64,000 nt of DNA, from the NCBI RefSeq assembly GCF_027579695.1, contig NC_083589.1, positions 38,295,835-38,359,834 of the forward strand. The letters are read 5' to 3'. The position numbers and the translations under genes are program-made. This DNA comes from Neoarius graeffei. Its lineage: Eukaryota > Chordata > Actinopteri > Siluriformes > Ariidae. Shown here one piece after another: positions 1 to 10,614 of the stretch. The notes below the pieces were generated by a model, which was given only the letters and a program-made list of their open reading frames with translations, searched no databases and had not been told where the DNA came from. The first letter of the stretch is position 1, and every line of letters starts with the position of its first letter.

Positions 1-574
1 GAAGGGTGTCAAAAAGACATTGTCCGGGGTGAGTGCAGTCAATCCTAATTTTTGTGGCTCTGTTTCTCAGCCTGCCAGATTAGATCTGTTCCAGGGATTG
101 GAGAGGGGTACCAATAATTTTAGATGCAGTCTTGATGATCCGCTTCAGATCTTTCCTCTCCTCTGAGGTGCAGCTGGAGAACCACACTATGCATCCATAG
201 CTCAGAACACTTTGTATGGTGCACTGGTAGAAGTTGGTGAGGAGCTTCTGTGAGAGCCCAGTTTTCCTCAGGGATCGCAGGAAGAAGAGTCTCTGCTGGG
301 CCTTCTTCAACATCTCTCTGGTGTTCACTCCTCATGTCAGGTCCTCTGAGAGGTGAACACCGACATACTTGAAGGTCCCCATCTGTTCCACCTCCTCTCC
401 AGGGATCACCAGGCTGGCATTTGTTTTATCCGGTCGTTTGCTGAAGTCAATGACAAGCTCCTTTGTTTTGTTGGTGTTGAGGAGCAAGTCATTGTTCTGA
501 CACCAAGATGTGAGGGCCTGAACTTCCTCTCTGTAGGCTGCCTCATCGCTGTTGGTTATCAACCCCACCACATG
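1..574 (-). pseudogene. L2/CR1-group LINE, reverse-transcriptase C-terminal fragment
   Basis: The minus strand encodes the end of a non-LTR reverse transcriptase. It opens at a VVGLITNSDEAA segment, just after where the YADD catalytic box would lie, and passes through a KYVGVHLSEDLT motif and KKAQQRLFFLRSLRK to a C-terminal tail near the window edge (HPGQCLFDTLPS). These blocks are typical of the CR1/L2/Rex group. The frame is one continuous frame broken by TGA at 332-334, where Trp is expected after SEDLT, and by a stop at about 80. The copy is 5'-truncated, as is usual for LINEs, and abuts a Tc1-like fragment at 575, so it probably inserted there; its 3' end lies outside the window. The clade within this group is not certain. 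Confidence 0.8.
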
Positions 575-948
575 TGAGGAAACCCACCAACATCCCAGAG
601 TTGAAGCTGTTCTGTACGGAGGAATGGGCTAAAAATCCTCCAAGCCGGTGTGCAGGACTGATCAACAGTTACCGGAAACGTTTAGTTGCAGTTATTGCTG
701 CACAAGGGGGTCACACCAGATACTGAAAGCAAAGGTTCACATACTTTTGCCACTCACAGATATGTAATATTGGATCATTTTCCTCAATAAATAAATGACC
801 AAGTATAACATCTTTGTCTCATTTGTTTAACTGGGTTCTCTTTATCTACTTTTAGGATTTGTGTGAAAATCTGATGTTGTTTTAGGTCATATTTATGCAG
901 AAATATAGAAAATTCTAAAGGGTTCACAAACTTTCAAGCACCACTGTA
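575..948 (+). mobile_element. Tc1-like transposon, 3' end (fragment 1)
   Basis: The left part encodes the transposase C-terminus on the plus strand ([13 protein letters not shown], then AKNPPSRCAGLINSYRKRL), followed by a 3' untranslated part and a terminal inverted repeat ending in CCACTGTA at 941-948, with the TA target at 947-948. The DDE catalytic part is missing. The same 3' end recurs at 11262-16314, where it is split by two insertions, so this is a dispersed family. The left boundary is the junction with the truncated LINE. Confidence 0.85.
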
Positions 949-1761
949 CCTTGTAAATGCGCAGTATACAGTAACTGATAGCAGGTTTGCCAGGTAGCTA
1001 CTGTAAATGATAATGAAGCTCTCTACTTTATCATATTCTCTAACGCATTGACCTGATTTTTGATGGTTTTTGCAACCGTATGACATGCGTATGAACGACG
1101 AACGTGCACCAGCACAGGGAACGTGATCGTAAGTGCAAGGCAACATACTGTATCTCATTAACACTTGACCACCGGACAATGAAATTTCTATCTTTATTTA
1201 CATAAGATAGATGGGTTTTTATCCAGCACTTATTTTTAATTTGTTTTTTCAAAATAATGTGGGATTATTTACTAAAACATTTTGTGGAAAATATTGATGG
1301 GGGGGGATTTATAGCAGGCAGTGTATCTTTTGCATTGTATGCTTTTTTTTCTTTGACCCCGAGCGTTTTTTTTTTTAACTCTACACATTTGTGTAAACAT
1401 AATTATTGTATGGTTCAATAGCAATTATGTGCATTTTTCCTTAGTTTTGGATAATCTAAATCTACCCTGGATCGATATCGATTAGTTTTTATGTTCAGTA
1501 GTAACGATATAGTAATGGTGTAAGGTGAAAGTGCTGGTTCACTCCTGTCCACCAGGCACCCAGCAGAATCCTATCACAATAAATGTTGTGGTGTTTCTGC
1601 TGCATGGCATGCAGTGTTAGAGAGAGGAATAAATATGTATTTGTAACTGCAGTGCGCATCTCATCATTGGTATCACTGTCACAAGACAATGCAGCAATTT
1701 ATTGATGCAAAATTCACTACACAATTCATTGTTTCATACGCTTTAATATTATTATTCTATT
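949..1761. other. No gene; contains one dispersed repeat copy
   Basis: No coding signal was found. Positions 1030-1285 match, in reverse orientation, a segment at 41430-41633 (separate entry). There are short G and T homopolymers at about 1300 and 1365. The rest looks unique. Confidence 0.5.
1030..1285 (-). repeat. Unclassified dispersed repeat, copy a
   Basis: The reverse complement aligns by eye with 41430-41633. Shared blocks include ATTAAAAATAAGTGCTGGAT, TTATGTAAATAAAGATA, TTGTCCGGTGGTCAAGTGTT and GCACTTACGAT, with scattered differences. No reading frame, inverted termini or TSD were recognised, so the class is unknown. Copy b is cut at its right side by a hAT insertion. Confidence 0.7.
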
Positions 1762-2679
1762 CAGGTTGATTTTCATCTCATCTCATTATCTGTAGCCACT
1801 TTATCCTGTTCTACAGGGTCGCAGGCAAGCTGTAGCCTATCCCAGCTGACTACAGGCGAAAGGTGGGGTACACCCTGGACAAGTCGCCAGGTCATCACAG
1901 GGCTGACACATAGACACAGACAACCATTCACACTCACATTCATACCTACGGTCAATTTAGAGTCACCAGTTAACAGAGGTGGAAAGAGTACTAAAATATT
2001 ATACTCAAGTACAAGTACTGTTACTCTGATGAAATTTTACTTAAGTACAAGTAAAGTTACCAGACAAAAAATCTACTCAAGTAAAAGTAAAAAGTAGATC
2101 ATTTAAAATGTACTTTGAGTAAAAGTAAAACGTTACTTTTAACAATGGGTGTTTTCTGCCTCCATTGTGTTGTGCAAAAATGAAAAAGAAGAGGAAACAA
2201 GGATATATGTACATCTCAACCCAGATGTTTTATTTAAAGGAAGTGTATCAAATTGAATGCTTAGAATAATGCTGCATTAAAACTGAGACAAACAAAAAAG
2301 GTCAATACACACAGTCATGTCGTTTACATCGCCCTGACCACACACAAAGCATTGTACACGAAATATGAAAGTGAAATGTTGCACCGAAATCTCGTAGCTT
2401 GCCTGTGTGCACTGTGTGTTATTGAACAATTCAATTCAAACATTATTTGTTTTGCTTAGTATTCCTTTCTGGCCTGTTGGATGTAGAATGGTAGGAGGAC
2501 TGATCACGTCAGGTTGGCGAGCTAACTTGCTTGCATGATTAGCCAACCGAATAACAGACTAGTTACCATTATGTTACAGTACCAACAGGTTGCTACTTCA
2601 ACATTAGCAATGCCATCCACTATTTTTGGAATATAACCAGCCTATTGTCGGTTTTACTATGGAAAGGAAACATTATGAT

Positions 2680-3075
2680 CAGGGGTGCAGATACGTTTTT
2701 TGAACTGGGGGGGACAAAAAACTGGGGGGGACAAAGCTGCCAGCAAACCAACCCCGATATGCCTGTCAAACTTGTTGTGGGTAACCATAGCAACCAAGCT
2801 CGAGCTCGCAACCTGTGCAGTCTGCGCAGCTCAACCAACCGAATATCAGTCTTTGTTTTGTTTTATGTGAGTTGTTGCAACTATGTATGTACTGCTGTGC
2901 ACCTCAATAAACCGAATGGTAATTAGTCTTTTGATTTTTCTGTGAGGTTTGCCTTATGCAAAGAAAGACAGCATAGACGTTTTTTCCTCCCTATAAGTGG
3001 GGGGGGACCGAACGAGGTGAATTTAAATCTGGGTGGGACGAATCCCACCCATCCCACCCTCTATCTGCGCCTGTG
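2680..3075. mobile_element. hAT MITE, 396 bp
   Basis: The termini CAGGGGTGCAGATA (left) and CACAGGCGCAGATA (right, reverse complement) are imperfect inverted repeats, with the 8-bp TSD ATTATGAT at 2672-2679 and 3076-3083. G-rich stretches lie just inside both ends. No transposase is encoded. It inserted into the intron that follows the BED exon of the surrounding Tol2-like element. Confidence 0.88.
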
Positions 3076-3101
3076 ATTATGATGCCAATGACAATACTTA
3101 C

Positions 3102-3317
3102 CTCAACATGCTTGCGCAGATTAGACGTCGAATTTTTGTATGCCGCAATGGTTGTCTTCTTGGGCACACATAATCTGCATTGCATAATGAAACTGTCACC
3201 CCTTTTCTCTACGAAGCTGAAGTGATCACGTATGTAGGGCCAGGGGTGCACTTCATTACTGGAAGAAATTGCGTTTACTGCAGGGTCGTCCACCACAGGT
3301 TCCTCGGTCTCCTCCAT
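3102..3317 (-). pseudogene. hAT transposase first coding exon (BED zinc finger)
   Basis: A 72-codon exon starts at ATG 3315-3317 and ends at a strong splice donor (GAG|GTAAGT, cut between 3102 and 3101). Residues about 24-72 form a BED-type DNA-binding module: HPWPYIRDHFSF, then a C-x2-C pair (CRLC), then the start of the histidine part (NLRKH), with the last His expected in the next exon. BED fingers bind transposon ends in hAT enzymes. No later exon is present. The start codon overlaps the TSD of the neighbouring hAT, so that insertion cut the leader right at the ATG. Confidence 0.85.
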
Positions 3318-3322
3318 GTCCG

Positions 3323-5078
3323 CAGGGGCGCTTTATCAACACCCGTGGCCCAGGGGCTAGGCCCCTCATAGGCTACCTGTCAACCCTACCCTTACCGTTG
3401 GCCAGGAAAACACTTATTTTATTTGCAATACGTGTCAAGCATTTACAGTGTAAGCGCGTAATTAGCCTAGAAGCCTACGATAGGTTACGTTTGGCTCAGC
3501 GTAGCTGCGCAAGGCCCACGCTCACATCGCTCAACACATCCGACCACAGAGGGAGAGAAAAACGCACGCATTATCATTACAGAGCCGGTTCTGATTATTA
3601 CCATGGACAGGACAGTGATACTGCGCAACTTTCACACAGGGGCATGGCCAGAGATAACCACACAAGCACGCGTGCGCTATAATGTAGACCTATGTGTTGT
3701 AAACATAAAACACACACACCTACAGACAAGTCCTTTTAAAAAATAAAATACATAAAAATAGCTCGGCGGCATGAAAACAAACATTCACTGCAAGTCAAGG
3801 TACTTGGCTCGGCGGCCACATTAAACGTAAACACCATGGACAGCGGCCAAACTCATAACTCTACAGACCGAAATACACGAAACCAAGTCCTACTAGGGTC
3901 TATTTTACCGATCTATGTTCAAGCATCATGCAAGTCTTCCTTCTCCTTGAATGAGACCGTGCATTCAACTGCCTTTTTGACATGACTGCATCAAAATACC
4001 ACTTGCAACAATATTTCACGCACTCCATCAAGAAAAAAGTTAAACATGATGAACACGGGCATACTGTTTTGAGCATACGATTTTTTAAAAAGAAACTAGC
4101 TACATCAAAGTCCTTCAATAAACCCATCCTTTAGCGCAAATGAGCTTAACCTAGTTCAAAGCCTGACGCTAGCAGTAGCTGCATAAGGCAAAATCATGTG
4201 GGCCTTTCGTCAACAACAAGCCACGGCAGGCAAACATTAATAATCAAGCGTCCTTACCTTAAAACGTTGTCTTGACCACAGAACTTCTCAAGTATTTCAC
4301 TTAAATCCACACGGGTTAACAACACACCCAACACAGCTAGCGAGAAATGTGGATCTGCGCTAGCTTTGTATTGCTATTCCCCTCAGTATGCTTACTCTGT
4401 CTGCTGCCCGAACTGTGAAAATTATAGGCTACAATCTTTTCATCAATTTCTTCAGTAGATGCCGTTTTAGACATTTTATTATCCCCATCGAAATATGCTA
4501 TTATACTAACAGGATTATAACTCAAATCACATGACACGTATTCAAATCACAACTAATTTATTTTACTGTTGGACAGATCATAGCATATCTAGCCTAGCTA
4601 CACATAGCCTAGCTGCTGGTACGGCTGATAACTGATAAGTAGCTGATATTCTGAACAGATTGGTGATCCTTACCTTAAAAAAGTCTGTGACTTTAGGCAA
4701 CGATTCTATCATTACCTGCATCTCTCTCTTTTTTTTCCTTTTATGCGCCCCGCTAACATGTGAACGCTTCATCTTTCAAAGCCTCTAAATTTGTGTCTCA
4801 GTAGTCTGCAGTCTTTGGTGCGCTTTCGTGCGTGACATTACATTTTGTTCCATTTTATTCTGGTACAGTTGTGGGTGTTCGTTTCGTGAACCACATCCAC
4901 CATGTCTCTTACAGCAGGCTACTGTGCGCTCATTTATTTCTAACCTTATTTCTATCCGTACATTAATGTAGGCCCACGATTCCGACAGTTTATTATTTTA
5001 TTAATATTACAAGGCCCCTGATTGGCTGTGGCCCAGGGGCTTGAGCCCCCCGAAGCCCCCCCCCTTAAAGCGCCGGTG
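3323..5078 (-). mobile_element. hAT transposon, 1.76 kb, second nested copy
   Basis: The ends are CAGGGGCGCTTTA and, reverse complemented from the right, CACCGGCGCTTTA. The 8-bp TSD CATGTCCG is at 3315-3322 and 5079-5086. Just inside both ends are GC-rich CCCAGGGGCT blocks. One transposase-like exon is seen on the minus strand (4674-4772); the catalytic part is absent. It inserted immediately upstream of the BED exon start of the host hAT. Confidence 0.9.
4674..4772 (-). pseudogene. ZMYM1-like hAT transposase N-terminal exon
   Basis: ATG at 4770-4772 opens 33 codons, MKRSHVSGAHKRKKKREMQ followed by LPKVTDFFK, ending at a good splice donor (AAG|GTAAGG). A basic MKR..SGAxKRKKK start is typical of the ZMYM1/DUF4371-type hAT transposases that are common in fish. 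No second exon in matching phase was found, so this is a remnant. The family call rests on this short N-terminus only. Confidence 0.6.
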
Positions 5079-5574
5079 CATGTCCGCCATCGTCTGTGTG
5101 AGACTCGCGCGCGCGACAACTGTCCTTCCTGTGATTCATTTCCAGAACGCATTTCCCCTTCTCCGTTTTAGCCTTTTTTATTTTTTATTTATTTATTTAT
5201 TTTTACTCAGTAACGGTTGTGATGTAAAATGTACCGAAGTACACTACTTAAAAGAAAACATACTTAAGTAAAAGTAAAAGTACACTCTTTAAAAATTACT
5301 TGAAAAAGTATAAGTACACAAAAAAGCTACTCAAGTACAGTAACGTGAGTAATGTAATTCGTTACTTTCCACCTCTGCCAGTTAACCTAACCTGCATGTC
5401 TTTGGACTGTGGGGGAAACCGGAGCACCCGGAGGAAACCCAAGCGGACACGGGGAGAACATGCAAACTCCACACAGAAAGGCCCTCGCCGGCCACGGAGC
5501 TCGAACCCGGACCTTCTTGCTGTGAGGCGACAGCGCTAACCACTACACCACCGTGCCGCCCCCAGGTTGATTTT

Positions 5575-6597
5575 GTGCCCTTGCAAATGTTTTACTCATA
5601 CACTCAGCAGGAGCTCCGCTTTTAGGCTGTGTGGATGAGAGAGTGAGCTCGATCACACAACATTCTTACTGTAAAACCATACATTACTGCTGTTTCTCTT
5701 TTTTTTTAAATGTACAGTTGTTTTAGCTCTTTCATTGCCAAAAAATGCACTTTATCTCATACATTTAAGTCAGTTATCCTGTAAAAAATGATGAATGCTA
5801 ATACAAGAAGGTTATGTTTTCAGTGTGGTATTTTTTTGTTCGTCTGCCTTTAAAGCTAGACAGCCTTTCGATTTCATAAAATTGGTGAAATTCACTCCCT
5901 CTGAAATTTGGTCATTGTGATATATGTTTATTTCTGTAATATCTCACAAAAAACAGGCCAGTCTGTGGCTGGGAAGTTATTTAATTTGAGGGGATTCCCT
6001 CACAAATAATGTGCATGAAATCGCTCACTTCGCGCAGTCAAACAGACAGAGGAAGTCCGTGTGTGCATGTGCAGATTTACCTTCTTCTTCTTTTGGGTTT
6101 TACAGCAGCTGGCATCCAATGTTGCCTTACTGCTATCGACAGGTTTACCTTGACCGTGCACTGACAGCTAAACGAACAGCTGATCACACCGAGGTGTTCG
6201 CTGACCGCCGATATTTATTACTTTGGTCCTGTGTTTCCTTTCCTTCACAACATAACGTCTTTTCTCGCTTTGTTACTGTAGTTGGTCTTTCACGTTTCAT
6301 TCGCACACTCACATCTTCCATTTTTCTCTTCTGTTTCGAATTTGTATCCCACAATGCCTTGCACGAACGGGGAAAGCCCACCACATGATGCATGATGTAG
6401 TATCTTGTATTGCGTCATGGTGAAGCAGGAAAAAATGGTGGAGAATTTGGGGCCACATGGCCCTAAATTCATTAATTGTTTTATTTAAAAAAAAAAACTA
6501 ATAAAATTGGATGTCTGTGATTCGAATTTAGTAGCTTTTGTTCCACTAAACAAAAATAACTGGTTGTCGGGGAAAATTCTTTTTATGACCTCCACCT
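5575..6597. other. No gene; one short LINE/SINE tail
   Basis: Nothing coding was recognised. Positions 6081-6142, read on the minus strand, resemble the 3' tail of a LINE (a TAAAACCC stretch followed by AAGAAGAAGAAGG), similar in build to the tail of the I/Nimb element at 22.7 kb, so this is probably a very short 5'-truncated copy. Otherwise the stretch is unique sequence. Confidence 0.45.
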
Positions 6598-6970
6598 GGG
6601 TGTAGTGGTTAGCGCTGTCGCCTCACAGCAAGAAGGTCCTGGGTTCGAGCCCCGGGGCCGGCGAGGGCCTTTCTGTGTAGAGTTTGCATGTTCTCCCCGT
6701 GTCCGCGTGGGTTTCCTCCGGGTGCTCCGGTTTCCCCCACAGTCCAAAGACATGCAGGTTAGGTTAACTGGTGACTCTAAATTGACCGTAGGTGTGAATG
6801 TGAGTGTGAATGGTTGTCTGTGTCTATGTGTCAGCCCTGTGATGACCTGGCGACTTGTCCAGGGTGTACCCCGCCTTTCGCCCGTAGTCAGCTGGGATAG
6901 GCTCCAGCTTGCCTGCGACCCTGTAGAAGGATAAAGCGGCTAGAGATAATGAGATGAGATGAGATGAGAT
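6598..6970 (+). mobile_element. SINE type A
   Basis: Near-complete copy with A box (GTGTAGTGGTTAGCGCTG) and B box (GGTTCGAGCCCC), the conserved middle region and a tail of GAGAT repeats at 6949-6970. The first bases of the head are diverged or missing, and no TSD is clear. Frames that appear open inside it are frames of the SINE and not genes. Confidence 0.9.
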
Positions 6971-7597
6971 CTAGACTTTCATGAAGGTCCAAGCTCTGTG
7001 CTCAACAATGCTATACATCTTAAAATCCACTAGATGGCAGTAAAGTTCAGGCGTGACAAAACCTAATCAGTCTAGAAATATGATTACTCCAAATTACAAT
7101 CCACGTTCATGGGTACCAGAATGGTACCCATGTACCATTCATGTAGGTTTGTTGCTCAAACATGATACAGAAAGCAGTCATCATGGTCCACTCAGAAAAA
7201 GTGGATTCAAAATATGTCAATGTGAAACAAACATGCTGTGGGATCGTTGCCAGTAAGTATGACTCATCCAAACATATAAAATGGTTGCAGTTGCAGATTT
7301 GCACATCATAGAACAGTCGACTATATTGTCCTTGATGCAGGTCTGCGCTGTCCAAGTGCCTTTCTAGCTTATTAAAGCAATAATTTCAGTTGACTTGAGA
7401 AATAATTAGGTCTCAAATTCTACAATAACAGCTTGCTAAAAAAGGAACTATAAAAATGAATGGTTACACAGGCATGCATAAGTAAGTAAATAAATAAATA
7501 AGAAAGCAAGCTTTACTGGTTGTGTTCTTAAAACACCAGGTTAGCTAGTAAACCTCAGTGAAGTTATAACTTTTTAACATAAGTGACACTGTTTTGG
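6971..7597. other. No gene or repeat recognised
   Basis: AT-rich sequence without coding signal or recognised element; a short AAATAAAT run lies near 7485-7500. Confidence 0.4.
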
Positions 7598-7815
7598 GAA
7601 AGCCATGGCCTAATTGTTAGAGAAACAGCTTTGGAACCAAAAGGTTGCTGGTTCGAGTTCCTGGACCAGCAGGACTGGCTTAAGTGCCCTTGAGCAAGGC
7701 ACCTAACCCCCAACCGCTCCGACAAGAGTGGTGGCGTACCTTGTGTCTGATTAGCCAAAGAAAAACCGATGATGCAGATTATCAGTTCGGGCATTGAACC
7801 CGACTGACTGACTGA
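7598..7815 (+). mobile_element. tRNA-derived SINE (type C)
   Basis: The head has an A-box-like TGGCCTAATTGTTAGAGAAA and B box GGTTCGAGTTCC, followed by the GCCCTTGAGCAAGGCACCTAA block that is common in fish SINEs. The tail is a short GACT repeat (CTGACTGACTGA). Related copies are the split SINE at 36544-38972 and the fragment at 52566-52718. Confidence 0.8.
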
Positions 7816-7936
7816 ACACTGTTTAGCTTTACTTAAAGTTTAAACTAGTTACACATACCTTGCTTCACTAAAATAATTGGAGCTGTTCTTTTTTTATTTT
7901 TAATCAACATGTTGGATCACAAAATAAGGGAAGAAG

Positions 7937-9533
7937 TACAACCCCGATTCCAAAAAAGTTGGGACAAAGTACAAATTGTAAATAAAAACGGAATGCAATG
8001 ATGTGGAAGTTTCAAAATTCCATATTTTATTCAGAATAGAACACAGATGACATATCAAATGTTTAAACTGAGAAAATGTATCATTTAAAGAGAAAAATTA
8101 GGTGATTTTAAATTTCATGACAACACATCTCAAAGTTGGGACAAGGCCATGTTTACCACTGTGAGACATCACCTTTTCTCTTTACAACAGTCTGTAAACG
8201 TCTGGGGACTGAGGAGACAAGTTGCTCAAGTTTAGGGATAGGAATGTTAACCCATTCTTGTCTAATGTAGGATTCTAGTTGCTCAACTGTCTTAGGTCTT
8301 TTTTGTCGTATCTTCCGTTTTACGATGCGCCAAATGTTTTCTGTGGGTGAAAGATCTGGACTGCAGGCTGGCCAGTTCAGTACCCGGACCCTTCTTCTAC
8401 GCAGCCATGATGCTGTAATTGATGCAGTATGTGGTTTGGCATTGTCATGTTGGAAAATGCAAGGTCTTCCCTGAAAGAGCCGTCGTCTGGATGGGAGCAT
8501 ATGTTGCTCTAGAACCTGGATATACCTTTCAGCATTGATGGTGTCTTTCCAGATGTGTAAGCTGCCCATGCCACACGCACTAATGCAACCCCATACCATC
8601 AGAGATGCAGGCTTCTGAACTAAGCGCTGATAACAACTTGGGTCGTCCTTCTCCTCTTTAGTCCGAATGACACGTCGTCCCTGATTTCCATAAAGAACTT
8701 CACATTTTGATTCGTCTGACCACAGAACAGTTTTTCACTTTGCCACAGTCCATTTTAAATGAGCCTTGGCCCAGAGAAGACGTCTGCGCTTCTGGATTGT
8801 GTTTAGATGCGGCTTCTTCTTTGAGCTATAGAGCTGGCAACGGCAGATGGCACGGTGAATTGTGTTTACAGATAATGTTCTCTGGAAATATTCCTGAGCC
8901 CATTTTGTGATTTCCAATACAGAAGCATGCCTGTATGTGATGCAGTGCCGTCTAAGGGCCCGAAGATCACGGGCACCCAGTATGGTTTTCTGGCCTTGAC
9001 CTGTACGCACAGAGATTCTTCCAGATTCTCTGAATCTTTTGATGATATTATGCACTGTAGATGATGATATGTTCAAACTCTTTGCAATTTTACACTGTCA
9101 AGCTCCTTTCTGATATTGCTCCACTATTTGTTGGTGCAGAATTAGGGGGATTGGTGATCCTCTTCCCATCTTTACTTCTGAGAGCCGCTGCCACTCCAAG
9201 ATGCTCCTTTTATACCCAGTCATGTTAATGACCTATTGCCAGTTGACCTAATGAGTTGCAATTTGGTCCTCCAGCTGTTCCTTTTTTGTACCTTTAACTT
9301 TTCCAGCCTCTTATTGCCCCTGTCCCAACTTTTTTGAGATATGTTGCTGTCATGAAATTTCAAATGAGCCAATATTTGGCACGAAATTTCAAAATGTCTC
9401 ACTTTCGACATTTGATATGTTGTCTGTGTTCTGTTGTGAATACAATATCAGTTTTTGAGATTTGTAAATTATTGCATTCCATTTTTATTTACAATTTGTA
9501 CTTTGTCCCAACTTTTTTGGAATCGGGGTTGTA
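7937..9533 (-). mobile_element. Tc1-like transposon, full length, copy 1
   Basis: The inverted termini ACAACCCCGATTCCAAAAAA and its reverse complement are flanked by TA at 7937-7938 and 9532-9533. The length of about 1.6 kb is normal for Tc1. The transposase lies on the minus strand (8153-9169) and has two stop codons. A second copy of the same family is at 62306-63909. Confidence 0.95.
8153..9169 (-). pseudogene. Tc1-like transposase, two in-frame stops
   Basis: A single frame of 338 codons, normal for Tc1, runs from ATG 9167-9169. It holds the paired helix-turn-helix DNA-binding part ([18 protein letters not shown]) and the DDE catalytic core: WSDESK (first Asp), [11 protein letters not shown] (second Asp) and DLSPTENIW (Glu). 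TGA codons occur at 9098-9100 and at 8735-8737, the second where the sister copy has Trp. All three catalytic residues are present, so apart from the two stops the enzyme looks conserved. It is not functional as it stands. Confidence 0.93.
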
Positions 9534-9789
9534 TAAAAGTAATTTATTTTGCTTCACAGAAATGGTTTGCAGATTCATATTTGGATGAAGAGGGAAGGGC
9601 CCTGACCATAACGACACTCCTGACCTGAACTAAAGATCACCGTTTCTATTCACTGCATGTGCAGCATATGGGTGACTTATCATGGACTGAGAAATAATAA
9701 TAATAGGTCTTTATTACATAAGATAAAAACACATATCCTATGTTACAATATATAAGAATAATAAAAAGCACAAAGTTAATAGAAATAAG

Positions 9790-9791
<2 letters not shown>

Positions 9792-9850
<59 letters not shown>
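9792..9850. repeat. (AT)n microsatellite
   Basis: Uninterrupted AT dinucleotides over about 58 bases, inside the 3' non-coding part of the decayed LINE. Confidence 0.97.
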
Positions 9851-9855
<5 letters not shown>

Positions 9856-10241
9856 TAAAAGTATAAAATACGACTTCTAATTAAGCTAAATTGTATTTAA
9901 AAATTAGGCGGTTTACAAAAGAACTCATAAAACGCTGAGTGTTAATTTTAGGTTTTAAAGAGAACTTTTTCCTAAGATGGTATCTAGTGTTTTTAACCTT
10001 TGGCATCATTTTATATAACGGATGAGCTTCTAAATTAAAAACTTTAACGTATATTTTCTTATCTTGTTTTTTATAAAAGAGTATGAATATTAATATGGTT
10101 TGAAATATATCTACGCTTCTTACACCTATCTAAAAAACACTGAACCTTTGTTAGTTCTGCTTCAGCGGCACCATACATTGCGAGCCCATATAAAATATTA
10201 GGTAGTACGATGGTATTAAATAAATAATCAATTTCTGCTTG

Positions 10242-10614
10242 GGGCAGCACGGTGATGTAGTGATTAACGTTGTCGCCTCACAGCAAGAAGGTCCGGGTTC
10301 GAGCCCCGTGGCCGGCGAGGGCCTTTCTGTGCGGAGTTTGCATGTTCTCCCCCTGTCCATGTGGGTTTCCTCCGGGTGCTCCGGTTTCCTCCACAGTCCA
10401 AAGACATGCAGGTTAGGTTAACTGGTGACTCTAAATTGACCGTAGGTGTGAATGTGAGTGTGAATGGTTGTCTGTGTCTATGTGTCAGCCCTGTGATGAC
10501 CTGGCGACTTGTCCAGGGTGTACCCCGCCTTTCGCCCGTAGTCAGCTGGGATAGGTTCCAGCTTGCCTGCGACCCTGTAGAACAGGATAAAGCGGCTAGA
10601 GATAATGAGATGAG
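10242..10614 (+). mobile_element. SINE type A inside a LINE
   Basis: Complete copy with head GGGGCAGCACGG, B box GGTTCGAGCCCC and tail GATGAG. The TSD is 11 bp with one mismatch, ATTTCTGCTTG at 10231-10241 and ATTTCTGTTTG at 10615-10625. It interrupts the C-terminal coding part of the minus-strand LINE. Confidence 0.93.

Larger units (their letters stand above)
1974..5377 (-). mobile_element. Tol2-like hAT transposon, non-autonomous, 3.4 kb
   Basis: The ends are inverted copies of CAGAGGTGGAAAG and continue into runs of the AAGTACTTTTACTT type, as in Tol2-group hATs. The 8-bp TSD CCAGTTAA is at 1966-1973 and 5378-5385. The interior holds one recognisable transposase exon on the minus strand (3102-3317, BED zinc finger) but no DDE catalytic exons, so it cannot move itself. 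Two other hATs sit inside, at 2680-3075 and 3323-5078. Without them the element would be about 1.2 kb. Assignment to hAT is firm; Tol2-like rests on the end sequence. Confidence 0.92.
1774..5562 (-). mobile_element. tRNA-derived SINE (type A), split by a hAT element
   Basis: This SINE lies on the minus strand in two parts, 1774-1973 and 5386-5562, either side of a 3.4 kb hAT insertion. The head at the right has a polymerase III B box (GGTTCGAGCTCC) and an A-box-like TGGTGTAGTGGTTAGCGCTG; the tail at the left is the GATGAGATGA repeat. The whole SINE is flanked by a 12-bp TSD, CAGGTTGATTTT, at 1762-1773 and 5563-5574. About eleven more copies or relics of this family occur in the window. It encodes no protein and relies on LINE enzymes. 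Confidence 0.93.

Noticed and set aside
3269-3682. Plus-strand 137-codon frame
   Set aside because: It crosses the end of one hAT and enters the next; the minus strand carries the BED exon. No domain.
4396-4505. Possible second exon of the ZMYM1-like hAT transposase, with acceptor and donor sites
   Set aside because: The first exon ends in phase 0, and in that phase this candidate hits a stop within nine codons; the open frame is a different phase.
6600-6660. Possible tRNA gene from A-box and B-box matches
   Set aside because: The boxes belong to the SINE head; the sequence does not fold into a full cloverleaf with acceptor stem and is followed by SINE body.
6605-6934. Open frame of about 109 codons (MVSAVASQQEGPGFEPRGRR), also seen at 10239-10645, 24349-24579, 30522-30773, 37578-37907, 39295-39552 and reversed at 52893-53365
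   Set aside because: All are frames through copies of the same tRNA-derived SINE. They recur because the SINE recurs; there is no codon or domain evidence for a protein.
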